A stretch of DNA of 49,225 nt, from the IMG/VR virus record IMGVR_UViG_3300009008_000063, positions 1-49,225 of that record. The stretch is one strand, 5' to 3'. The notes below the pieces were generated by a model that was given only the letters and a program-made list of their open reading frames with translations, searched no databases and was not told where the DNA came from. The DNA comes from a virus. Position numbers and translations under genes: made by a program. Numbering within the stretch: position 1 is the first letter of the stretch; each line of letters opens with the position of its first letter. Below, one piece after another: positions 1-6,605 of this stretch.

Positions 1-362
1 ATAGTAAATCCTGATTTAAATAATTTTACTTTTCTTTTTTCTTTAATTAAAGATTTTTCTAAAGTTTCAATATATATTTCATTATTAGAAATAATTTTAT
101 TTTGTTTTATTAATATGGTATCTAAATTAACAATCATATTTTTATAATAAAATATTAACTCTTCTTGAATTTTTATTTCTTCTTCAGTTGCAAATAATAA
201 TTTAGAACATTCATTAGCTTTAACTAATTTTGTTGCTATTTTACGCATTTCAGAAGTTGTATAACATATGATTGTATCTCCCTGGGAATTAATCCCAGTT
301 TGACCGTACAATACTGTCAAGTTGAGAAGCAGAAGAAATATTAATGTATTTAATTGTTTCAT
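1..362 (-). CDS. Exported coiled-coil protein, o-spanin-like candidate (partial)
   Basis: I do not recognise a named family. Reading leftward from the ATG at 362-360, the frame stays open for 120 codons to the left edge, so the C-terminus is missing. Residues 1-20 are a signal peptide (MKQLN, then a Leu-rich core, then LTVLYGQ). The mature part is charged and probably coiled coil, with cysteines near residues 32 and 50. The first 74 bases overlap the end of the upstream spanin-like gene in another frame, which is the arrangement of Rz/Rz1 lysis genes. Against an Rz1-type o-spanin: there is no lipobox cysteine at the signal cleavage site, and the chain is long. It could be a periplasmic accessory lysis protein. 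The signal peptide and overlap are seen; the role is inferred. Confidence 0.6.
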   Translation of the reverse strand, partial: MKQLNTLIFLLLLNLTVLYGQTGINSQGDTIICYTTSEMRKIATKLVKANECSKLLFATEEEIKIQEELIFYYKNMIVNLDTILIKQNKIISNNEIYIETLEKSLIKEKRKVKLFKSGFT

Positions 363-597
363 GATATACATTTCTTATTGAATCTTTATAAAGAATAATA
401 GTATCTCTTTGAGTAGAGAGATCACTTATAACTAAAGATAATGAATCATTTTGATTTTCTAAAATTTTAATTTCATTAAGAAGCCTGCTATTATCCACTT
501 TAGGTGGTAAAATAACAGGCTTTCTAAAGATTAAAATTAAAATCAAAATAACTATTATCATACTCATAATAACAATTATTTTGGAAGATAATTTCAT
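289..597 (-). CDS. Inner-membrane spanin-like protein (Rz-like)
   Basis: This 102-residue protein has one N-terminal membrane segment (about residues 7-25, almost all Ile/Leu/Val/Met) followed by a polar stretch from about 38 to 75 with coiled-coil character. That is the build of phage i-spanins, which span the periplasm and help disrupt the outer membrane after the holin and endolysin have acted. It lies directly after the holin-like gene and is overlapped by an exported coiled-coil gene, so the three look like one lysis cassette. It is in the same frame as the holin gene, separated from it only by a TAG stop and one TAC codon. No sequence signature proves the spanin role; topology and context support it. 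Confidence 0.6.
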   Translation of the reverse strand: MKLSSKIIVIMSMIIVILILILIFRKPVILPPKVDNSRLLNEIKILENQNDSLSLVISDLSTQRDTIILYKDSIRNVYHETIKYINISSASQLDSIVRSNWD

Positions 598-600
598 GTA

Positions 601-792
601 CTATTTTTTGAGTCCATTTGCAATGTGTTCACCCATATTACCTATGGCATATGTACCAAACACCCATACTACAAAATTAGACCATTGAGGGAAATCACAT
701 CTATCTGTGAATAGAAAAACACTTACAATTGCCATTAACACAAGAGCAAAAAACATTTTTCTACCTCCTAAAAATTTGAAAAAATTTTCCAT
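601..792 (-). CDS. Small two-helix membrane protein, probable holin
   Basis: This is a 63-residue protein with two hydrophobic segments (about 13-29 and 38-55), a short linker holding RCDFPQW, and a basic C-terminus (GLKK). Small proteins opening with a GGRK motif before the first helix are common in phages of Bacteroidota and are usually taken as holins, which permeabilise the inner membrane at the end of infection. The gene heads a leftward cassette with two spanin-like genes. It ends in TAG, the only TAG stop among the recognised genes whose stop lies in this window. No endolysin is visible here; it may lie beyond the left edge. Confidence 0.6.
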   Translation of the reverse strand: MENFFKFLGGRKMFFALVLMAIVSVFLFTDRCDFPQWSNFVVWVFGTYAIGNMGEHIANGLKK

Positions 793-829
793 TATTTATT
801 GTTTTAAATTTATCAAATATATAAAAATT
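793..829. promoter_or_regulatory. Divergent 37-bp intergenic region between lysis and replication genes
   Basis: This is the only space between the leftward holin gene and the rightward DnaA-like gene, so any promoters for the two must overlap it or the coding regions. On the minus strand, TATATTTG at 821-814 matches the Bacteroidota -7 consensus TAnnTTTG and sits about 20 bases before the holin start. I see no convincing TTTG -33 box at the right distance. The plus strand is A/T-rich directly before the ATG at 830. Promoter function is inferred. Confidence 0.3.
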
Positions 830-1273
830 ATGAAACTTTCTGAAAAAAAAATAAAAGAAGCAGAAAAATTGATAGATAATTTTAAAAAAAATTTTAAAAA
901 GAAATTTTCTATGAATTTAAATATAGAATATACATTTACTGATGAAATTGAATCTGTAAAATTACCATTATTAGAACTAGAACAATTACAAAAAATAATA
1001 AATGATTATTTAAAATATAATACTAATTTTCATGATATTAAACAAAAAACTAGACACGGTGATGTAATTATTTATAGACATATTTTTTGTAAACTTGCAA
1101 GAGATATGAAATACACATGGACAAAAATTGGAAAATTTTTAAATTTAAATCATGCAAGTGTATTACACGGAGCTAATTCTATAACAAAATATATAAAAAT
1201 TGGAGATACAAATGTTATAACTGCATATGTATCTATAATTACTTATATAAAACTTTTAGAAAATTATGAATGA
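830..1273 (+). CDS. DnaA domain IV-like DNA-binding protein
   Basis: This 147-residue protein has a C-terminal half resembling domain IV of DnaA, the helix-turn-helix that binds origin boxes. The signs are TRHGDVIIYRH near 74-84 (like the RHGDVVRAR region of DnaA) and LNHASVLHGANSI near 105-117 (like the DnaA signature DHTTVLHAVRKI). There is no AAA+ domain, so it could bind DNA but not load helicase by itself in the way DnaA does. I chose the ATG at 830: an upstream ATG in the same frame (707) would run through the divergent holin gene and adds basic, unstructured sequence. Its end overlaps the next gene by 8 bases (ATGAATGA), which suggests coupled translation. It may mark the phage origin or act as a regulator. 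Confidence 0.75.
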   Translation: MKLSEKKIKEAEKLIDNFKKNFKKKFSMNLNIEYTFTDEIESVKLPLLELEQLQKIINDYLKYNTNFHDIKQKTRHGDVIIYRHIFCKLARDMKYTWTKIGKFLNLNHASVLHGANSITKYIKIGDTNVITAYVSIITYIKLLENYE

Positions 1274-1850
1274 AATGTATAAAATTCTTATAAGAAATAA
1301 AATAAGTCCAAATGGTCTTTATTTATTATATAATATTAAAGAAAAAACATCCACACCAATTATAAATACTGAAAATGTAAAAAAATTATTAATAAAAAAT
1401 AATTGGTTAGATGCTAATAATAAATTAACAGATAAATCTAAAAGATTATTAATTGAAGTAGAAGGATTATTTAAAAAAGTAAAAAAACAAACTAGTGATA
1501 AAATAATGGGAAATAATTATAATGATAAAATAAATGAATATAATCAGTTATTTCCAAAAATGAAGCTTCCTACGGGTAAAGCAGCTAGATCTTCAATAAA
1601 TAATTTAGAAAATGCATTTAGATGGTTTTTTCAAAATCATAATTATGATTGGGAAACTATTTTTAAAGCAACAAACGCTTATTTAATTGAAAGAAAATTA
1701 CAAAATTGGAAGTTTACAAGAAATTCACAATATTTTATAAGAAAACAAGCCGTGGACAAAACCTGGGAATCATCATTAGCAGATTGGTGTTTAATGATTG
1801 AAGATGGGATAGATGAACAAGACACACATTTCAAGGATAAAGTATTTTAA
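1266..1850 (+). CDS. Unknown replication-block protein, 194 aa
   Basis: I do not recognise this protein. It is basic and mostly helical in appearance: an N-terminal region that could be a winged helix (about 1-60), a Lys-rich linker (about 70-95), and an aromatic-rich C-terminal part (about 110-185) with repeated W/F residues (FRWFFQNHNYDW, then W residues near 148 and 166). It starts inside the end of the DnaA-like gene and precedes the DnaB-type helicase. An N-terminal DNA-binding fold followed by a helical C-terminus is also the general build of phage replication initiators and helicase loaders, so such a role is possible; this is inference from position only. Confidence 0.7.
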   Translation: MNEMYKILIRNKISPNGLYLLYNIKEKTSTPIINTENVKKLLIKNNWLDANNKLTDKSKRLLIEVEGLFKKVKKQTSDKIMGNNYNDKINEYNQLFPKMKLPTGKAARSSINNLENAFRWFFQNHNYDWETIFKATNAYLIERKLQNWKFTRNSQYFIRKQAVDKTWESSLADWCLMIEDGIDEQDTHFKDKVF

Positions 1851-1856
1851 TTGATT

Positions 1857-1894
1857 ATATTCATAATAACTTAAAAACAAATTATTATGAATAT
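1857..1894. repeat. Perfect 13-bp inverted repeat overlapping a start codon
   Basis: ATATTCATAATAA (1857-1869) is the exact reverse complement of TTATTATGAATAT (1882-1894), separated by the 12-base spacer CTTAAAAACAAA. No T-run follows the second arm, so it is not a normal terminator. The second arm contains the ATG (1887-1889) of the small membrane ORF. It could be an operator, an RNA hairpin hiding that start, or part of a replication origin. Confidence 0.6.
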
Positions 1895-2066
1895 TATTAA
1901 AACCACATTCAATTTATTTTTATTTCATTCATTTTCATATAGTATAATTAGTTTTTTTATATTGAATATTACCATTATTCAGTATATTTTTATTGCAATA
2001 ATTTTGATTTTAAATTCAATATTTCATAAATTAGCAGTTCGCAATAACACAATTAAAACTAATTAA
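1887..2066 (+). CDS. Small hydrophobic protein, 59 aa
   Basis: This ORF runs from the ATG at 1887 to the TAA at 2064-2066, five bases before the helicase start. The product begins MNIIKTTF, has one long or two short membrane segments (about 8-30 and 31-46, rich in Ile, Phe and Leu), and ends with a polar tail (HKLAVRNNTIKTN). No family is recognised. Caution: T-rich noncoding DNA also translates into Phe/Ile-rich peptides, and this stretch is T-rich on the plus strand whereas its coding neighbours are A-rich. It may therefore be an AT-rich regulatory or origin segment and not a gene. Confidence 0.4.
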   Translation: MNIIKTTFNLFLFHSFSYSIISFFILNITIIQYIFIAIILILNSIFHKLAVRNNTIKTN

Positions 2067-2070
2067 TCTA

Positions 2071-3066
2071 ATGATAGGACAATGGAAATCTCAAAAACAA
2101 GCATATCAAGAATCTTTAGTATACTTAAAAGGAAGAAAGAACGGACTAATAACTAGTATTAAGAGTCCTTGGGAAAAATTTAATAATGCATCAACAGATG
2201 GCATAGAATGGAATTCAATGACTGTTATTGGTGGTAGACCTGGTTCAGGAAAAACATTATTAAAAGATCAATTTATAAGAAATGCTTTTCCTTTAAACCC
2301 TGCTGAAAATTTTAGAGTTTTAGAATTTCAACTAGAAATGGTTGGTAAAAATTCTGCTATACGTGCATACGCAAGTGAACTCGGAACAAGTTATAAATAT
2401 TTATGTAGTGCAGATGGTGTTTTGTCAGATGCAGATTTAGTTAGATGTTTTGAATATGCTAAAAAAGCTATCAAATATCCAATTGATATTGTTGAAGAAG
2501 CTCCCAATGTATTAGAATTTAAAACAATTATAATTAATTATTTAAATAAACATGCAAAAATTGTAAAATGTCCTAAAACAGGAGAAAATATAAAAGAATA
2601 TACTAAAACTATAATTACTTTAGATCATTCAATACTAATTAAAGTTAAACCTAAACAAAGTAAAACAGATATGTTATATAATTTAGGTGAAGTTTTAACA
2701 GAAATTAAAAGAAAATATCCTGTTGCATTTATAATATTATCTCAATTAAATAGAGGTATTGATGCTCCTGAAAGAAATGAAGACGGTAAATATGGAAATT
2801 ACATATTAACATCAGATATTTTTGGTTCAGATGCTTTATTACAACATGCAGATTTTGTTATTGGTTTAAATAGACCAGGTATTCAAAAAATTAGATTTTA
2901 TGGACCTGATAGATATATAATTGATAATATAAATATATTAGTAATGCATTTCTTAAAATGTAGAAACGGTGAAACTGGATTAGCATTTTTTAAAGCTATT
3001 TTTGAAAATATGAAAGTAGAAGAAGCTAATACACCACCAAAATTAAACGTAAAACAAATAATATAA
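2071..3066 (+). CDS. DnaB-type replicative helicase
   Basis: This is a 331-residue RecA-fold ATPase matching the C-terminal motor of DnaB/gp4-type helicases, which unwind DNA at the fork as a hexamer. Visible motifs are a Walker A, GGRPGSGKT, at 54-62; a beta strand with Asp, TIITLDHS, near 181-188; a sensor-like strand IILSQLNR; and FLKCRNGETG near the C-terminus, matching the KxRNGxTG motif of DnaB. There is no separate N-terminal domain, so the protein is shorter than bacterial DnaB (about 470 aa). It follows the DnaA-like gene and the 194-aa unknown, and its TAA is followed directly by the ATG of the next gene. Confidence 0.88.
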   Translation: MIGQWKSQKQAYQESLVYLKGRKNGLITSIKSPWEKFNNASTDGIEWNSMTVIGGRPGSGKTLLKDQFIRNAFPLNPAENFRVLEFQLEMVGKNSAIRAYASELGTSYKYLCSADGVLSDADLVRCFEYAKKAIKYPIDIVEEAPNVLEFKTIIINYLNKHAKIVKCPKTGENIKEYTKTIITLDHSILIKVKPKQSKTDMLYNLGEVLTEIKRKYPVAFIILSQLNRGIDAPERNEDGKYGNYILTSDIFGSDALLQHADFVIGLNRPGIQKIRFYGPDRYIIDNINILVMHFLKCRNGETGLAFFKAIFENMKVEEANTPPKLNVKQII

Positions 3067-3582
3067 ATGAAAACTAAACTTACACCACAAGCAAGAAAAG
3101 AACTTGTAAGTGCATTAAGAAAACATCATGAAAATACGTTTCAAGAATTAAATATACCCAATGCTGTTTATATACCTAAAATGGCACACAATGTAACTGG
3201 ACAAACTGGAATACATATGGGATTTTTTGAAACAGAAATAAATCACGGAGAAGATGTATATACTGAAAAAGTTAGTCGTTTTATGGAATCAGAAGATCCA
3301 AGTAGGACTTTATATAAATTTACATATAATCCTCACTTTAAAGAAGAATATTCTACTTCTGAACCAGCTGTAACAGGAAATGTAAGATATTATGTTCCTG
3401 TAGATGAACTTGAAATAATAGATATTTCAAATATGGAAAATGAAGAATTTAATCTCATGAATCCTGATGAAGATCTACCACTAGATCAATTAACAATAAG
3501 AGACCTTGCTGCATTATTGTTAAACAAACCTGTAAGCAAGAAGATTTGGCTTAACCAAATAATAAACAAAAAAATCAAATAA
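3067..3582 (+). CDS. Unknown replication-block protein, 171 aa
   Basis: No family is recognised. The protein is soluble, with a basic N-terminal helix (TPQARKELVSALRKHHENT), a central part rich in beta-type residues with several aromatic residues (about 35-115), and an acidic stretch (NMENEEFNLMNPDEDLPLD) before a short C-terminal helix. The ATG abuts the TAA of the helicase gene, and the AAA-type ATPase gene begins two bases after its stop, so it belongs to a tight operon. A part in the replication machinery is suggested by position only. Confidence 0.7.
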   Translation: MKTKLTPQARKELVSALRKHHENTFQELNIPNAVYIPKMAHNVTGQTGIHMGFFETEINHGEDVYTEKVSRFMESEDPSRTLYKFTYNPHFKEEYSTSEPAVTGNVRYYVPVDELEIIDISNMENEEFNLMNPDEDLPLDQLTIRDLAALLLNKPVSKKIWLNQIINKKIK

Positions 3583-3584
3583 TA

Positions 3585-4271
3585 ATGGCTCAAAGTATTT
3601 TAATAATTGGAGAATCAGGGTCAGGTAAGTCTACAGGAGGTAGAACTTTAAAACCTGAAGAAACATTTTGGATTAATGTTGCTAATAAACCTTTACCTTT
3701 TAAAGGTTGGAAAACTAAATATCCAAAACTTAGTAAAGATAATAATAAAAAAGGAAGATTATCTACTGTAAGTAGCCCAAATGGCATAATCAAAGCAATG
3801 CAGTATGTAAGCGATGAAAGACCAGAAATCAAAAATTTAATAATAGATGATTGGCAATATATGTCAGCATTTGAATATTTTGATAGAGCAGATGAAAGAG
3901 GTTATGATAAATTTACAGATATTGGTAAATGGTTAGCAGCTACAGCTAAGAAACCTATGTCATTAAGAGAAGATTTATTTATTTATTTTTTAACTCATTC
4001 TGAAGAAAATACTGATGCTTTAGGTAAAAGAAAACAAAAAGCAAAAACTATTGGAAAAATGGTCGATGAAAAATTAACTTTAGAAGGTTTATTTGCTATT
4101 GTATTATATGCAAAAGTTAAAAGAGATGATGATGGAGAATTAAAATATGTATTTGAAACTAAAAATAACGGTATGAATACATGTAAAACTCCTATGGGAA
4201 TGTTTAAAGAAACTGATATCCCAAATGATCTAGAATTTGTAAGAGAAAAAATTGTTGAATTTGAAAACTAA
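3585..4271 (+). CDS. RecA-like P-loop ATPase (Sak4-type)
   Basis: This 228-residue ATPase has Walker A GESGSGKST at 9-17 and Walker B NLIIDDW at 84-90. The size and order of motifs fit phage Sak4-like, RecA-core ATPases, which work with single-strand-binding protein in single-strand annealing and recombination. The next gene encodes a likely SSB, the usual partner, which strengthens the call. A strand ending in T-H (FIYFLTHSEE, about 138) is a likely sensor element. The C-terminal part (KTPMGMFKETDIPNDL) resembles the end of the same group. A more general phage AAA ATPase is the alternative. Confidence 0.72.
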   Translation: MAQSILIIGESGSGKSTGGRTLKPEETFWINVANKPLPFKGWKTKYPKLSKDNNKKGRLSTVSSPNGIIKAMQYVSDERPEIKNLIIDDWQYMSAFEYFDRADERGYDKFTDIGKWLAATAKKPMSLREDLFIYFLTHSEENTDALGKRKQKAKTIGKMVDEKLTLEGLFAIVLYAKVKRDDDGELKYVFETKNNGMNTCKTPMGMFKETDIPNDLEFVREKIVEFEN

Positions 4272-4278
4272 AAAAAAA

Positions 4279-4956
4279 ATGATAAGTACAAAAAAAACAG
4301 ATAGTGAAGGAAATGATAATTTTATTAATAAATCATTGCAACCAGGTAATACAGTAGTTAAAGTTACAAGAATTTATTTAGATGAATTTCCATTTGAAGA
4401 AAATGCATATAATTTAATATTAGAAGCACAAGGTGTTGATTTAGACAATTTTGAAGGTTTTAATATAGATAATGATGATGAATCTAAAGGAAAACATAAA
4501 TGTCAAGTTGGTAGAATTAAAAGTAATCAATGGGCATATGTTAATAAAAAATTAAACGATGAAATTACTATTATTAGAGATGATGAAATAGTTAAATTTT
4601 TAAGAGCATTTTGTTTTTGCACTGATACAACTGATTGGTTAGACAGTGTAGATGATAAATATGAAACTATTGAAGAACTAGTTGCAGCATTTAATGATGA
4701 TTATCCTTTTAAAGATAAATGGTTAAATGTTTGTATAGGAGGAAGAGAATATTTAAATAAAGCAGGATATACTGCATATGATTTATTTTTTCCAAAATTT
4801 ACAAGAAACGGAGTTCCTTTTGAATCAATTGATATTGAACATTCAGATTCAAAAGTATATACATTTAATGATAAAGAACACATTAAAAGAAAAGAAGTAA
4901 AAGAAGTAGATTCATTTGAACCAGAAAAGAAAAATGATGACTTTGAATTAAATTAA
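4279..4956 (+). CDS. Probable single-stranded-DNA-binding protein
   Basis: This is a 225-residue acidic protein. It is placed as an SSB because of its acidic, unstructured C-terminal tail (EPEKKNDDFELN), like the protein-interaction tail of SSBs, and because it follows a Sak4-type ATPase. The core has alternating hydrophobic strands (about 20-190) compatible with an OB fold, but I see no diagnostic SSB motif. I chose the ATG at 4279, seven bases after the stop of the ATPase gene; a longer form would need a TTG at 4252 inside that gene and adds only Lys-rich residues. A hairpin terminator follows 24 bases after the stop. Confidence 0.5.
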   Translation: MISTKKTDSEGNDNFINKSLQPGNTVVKVTRIYLDEFPFEENAYNLILEAQGVDLDNFEGFNIDNDDESKGKHKCQVGRIKSNQWAYVNKKLNDEITIIRDDEIVKFLRAFCFCTDTTDWLDSVDDKYETIEELVAAFNDDYPFKDKWLNVCIGGREYLNKAGYTAYDLFFPKFTRNGVPFESIDIEHSDSKVYTFNDKEHIKRKEVKEVDSFEPEKKNDDFELN

Positions 4957-4979
4957 TTTTTAAAATCAAAAAAAATAAT

Positions 4980-5013
4980 AAGTGCTTAAGGATAAAACTT
5001 TAAGCACTTTTTA
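4980..5013 (+). terminator. Rho-independent terminator after SSB-like gene
   Basis: AGTGCTTAA (4981-4989) pairs exactly with TTAAGCACT (5000-5008), with a ten-base loop followed by a short T-run. It closes the first replication operon (830-4956) and comes just before the primase gene. Confidence 0.8.
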
Positions 5014-5029
5014 ACCTAAACTAATAGTC

Positions 5030-5974
5030 ATGATCAAAACAATAGCAGAAATAGATAAAATACCATCTGCATGGGTTTTTGAACATTATTGCAATTTATC
5101 TGAAATATTACACGGACAAAGTATTAAAATACTTTCTATGTTTAATAATAAAGATACTGTCCCATCTATGTTTATTTACATTTGGAATGATGATAAATAT
5201 TATTTTAAAGATTTTTCATCTGGTAAAGGAGGAGATTGTACAAAATTAGTAATGGAGTTATTTAATTTAAATAGATTTCATGCTATACAAAAAATCATTA
5301 AAGATTATAAAAACACTAATATAAAAGATTCTAAAGTAATTATAAAACCTGTAAGTTCATATAAAGTTACTTCACATATAAAAAGAAAATGGACTGAATT
5401 AGATGCAAAATATTGGATTCAATTCAATATTGGTACAAAATTATTAAATAAGTATAATGTATTTCCTTTAAAAGAATATACATTTTCAAAAGAACTTGAT
5501 AAAAAAATATCTGAAATAAATATAAAAAATAATTATACATATGGATATTTTAAAAATGATGGAACATTGTATAAAATATATCATCCATACTCTAGTAAGA
5601 AAAAATTTATTAAAGTTAAAAGTTATATACAAGGTACTGATCAATTAGAGTATAAAAAACCAAATTTAATTATAACATCTTCATTAAAAGATATTATGAG
5701 TTTAGATTCATTAAACTTAAATTCAGAATTTATAGCTCCTGATAGTGAAAATACTATAATTCCAAAAAAAATCATGTCATCTTATTTGCTTAAATATGAT
5801 AATATACTTACATTATTAGACGATGATGAAGCAGGTCATTTAGGTATGATTAAATATGAAGATTATTACGGAATATGCAGTATTCATTTAAATTTATCAA
5901 AAGATCCATCAGATTCAATAAAAGATTTTAATAAAACCACAGTCAAAAATTATATTAACCCTTTAATACCTTAA
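5030..5974 (+). CDS. DnaG-type primase (Toprim domain)
   Basis: This 314-residue protein is a DnaG-family primase, which makes RNA primers for DNA replication. The N-terminal part (YYFKDFSSGKGGDCTKLVMEL, about 57-77) resembles the end of the CHC2-type DNA-binding region, but the zinc-binding cysteines are mostly absent. The Toprim core is visible as PNLIITSSLKDIMSL (211-225), LLDDDEAG (262-269) and KDPSD (291-295). Oddly, the place of the usual catalytic Glu in the first Toprim motif (normally EGxxD) is occupied by SSLKD. The gene starts 17 bases after a terminator, so it needs its own promoter. It is followed by a 57-aa ORF and a RuvC-like gene. Confidence 0.8.
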   Translation: MIKTIAEIDKIPSAWVFEHYCNLSEILHGQSIKILSMFNNKDTVPSMFIYIWNDDKYYFKDFSSGKGGDCTKLVMELFNLNRFHAIQKIIKDYKNTNIKDSKVIIKPVSSYKVTSHIKRKWTELDAKYWIQFNIGTKLLNKYNVFPLKEYTFSKELDKKISEINIKNNYTYGYFKNDGTLYKIYHPYSSKKKFIKVKSYIQGTDQLEYKKPNLIITSSLKDIMSLDSLNLNSEFIAPDSENTIIPKKIMSSYLLKYDNILTLLDDDEAGHLGMIKYEDYYGICSIHLNLSKDPSDSIKDFNKTTVKNYINPLIP

Positions 5975-5976
5975 AA

Positions 5977-6150
5977 ATGAGTGTAGATGATTTAAAAAAC
6001 AGCTATAATGAAAAAATTGAAAACGAAAATAGTCCTTTTATGAAAAACATATTAGAGGCAGAATTAAAACATAAATTAGAATTATTAGAATTAGGTATTG
6101 AAAATATAATTCCACCTGAACCTGATGATTGTATTGCTTGTAGCGGATGA
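5977..6150 (+). CDS. Small acidic protein with C-terminal CIACSG, 57 aa
   Basis: This ORF lies between the primase and resolvase genes. It starts two bases after the primase stop, and its TGA overlaps the ATG of the resolvase (ATGA), which supports real, coupled translation. The product is mainly one amphipathic helix (about 3-42), then IIPPEPDDCIACSG; the closing CxxC could bind metal or form a disulfide. No family is recognised. Its tight packing and A-rich coding pattern resemble its neighbours, so I regard it as a real gene of unknown role. Confidence 0.65.
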   Translation: MSVDDLKNSYNEKIENENSPFMKNILEAELKHKLELLELGIENIIPPEPDDCIACSG

Positions 6151-6590
6151 AAATATTAAGCTTAGATATTGCCAGTACAACTGGATGGTGTTTAGATAAA
6201 CACTTATATGGAACCTGGGATTTTAAAACTAGAAAAGATGAATCTATGGGTATGAAACTCATAAGATTTAAAGCAAAATTAAATGAAGTATATGATTTAG
6301 AAAAATTTGATATAGTAGTATATGAGCGTCCTGCAGGCAGGCATGCTCATGCTATTATACATCAAGCTAAATTAATAGCTATACTTGAAAAATTTTGTGA
6401 AGAAAATAATGTAGAATACAAATCTTATTCTGCATCTGAAATAAAAAAGTTTGCCACTGGAAAAGGAAATGCAAACAAAAAACAAATGATTGACACTGCA
6501 AAAATTAAATATGATTATCCTGGTGATGATGATAATGAAGCAGATGCAATTCATATGCGTTATTTAGCAAAAGAAGAACTAGAAATTTAA
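6147..6590 (+). CDS. RuvC-like Holliday-junction resolvase
   Basis: This 147-residue protein has the RNase H-like fold of RuvC/poxvirus-type resolvases, which cut branched DNA during recombination and before packaging. Catalytic acidic residues are visible: D7 in LSLDIASTTGW, E60 in IVVYERPAG, and the NEADAI motif around 130-134 (with D133) near the C-terminus. The length fits the family. It is translationally coupled to the preceding 57-aa ORF. The ejected DNA and concatemers of a large phage need such an enzyme, and related genes are usual in crAss-like replication blocks. Confidence 0.85.
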   Translation: MKILSLDIASTTGWCLDKHLYGTWDFKTRKDESMGMKLIRFKAKLNEVYDLEKFDIVVYERPAGRHAHAIIHQAKLIAILEKFCEENNVEYKSYSASEIKKFATGKGNANKKQMIDTAKIKYDYPGDDDNEADAIHMRYLAKEELEI

Positions 6591-6605
6591 TTAAAAACTT
6601 AACAA

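Noticed and set aside
707-829. Longer N-terminus for the DnaA-like protein
   Set aside because: The extra 41 residues would be encoded antisense to the holin gene, look like random basic sequence, and the internal ATG at 830 has a typical A/T-rich leader.
4252-4278. TTG start adding nine residues to the SSB-like protein
   Set aside because: It lies inside the ATPase gene and adds only Lys-rich residues; the ATG at 4279 is better.
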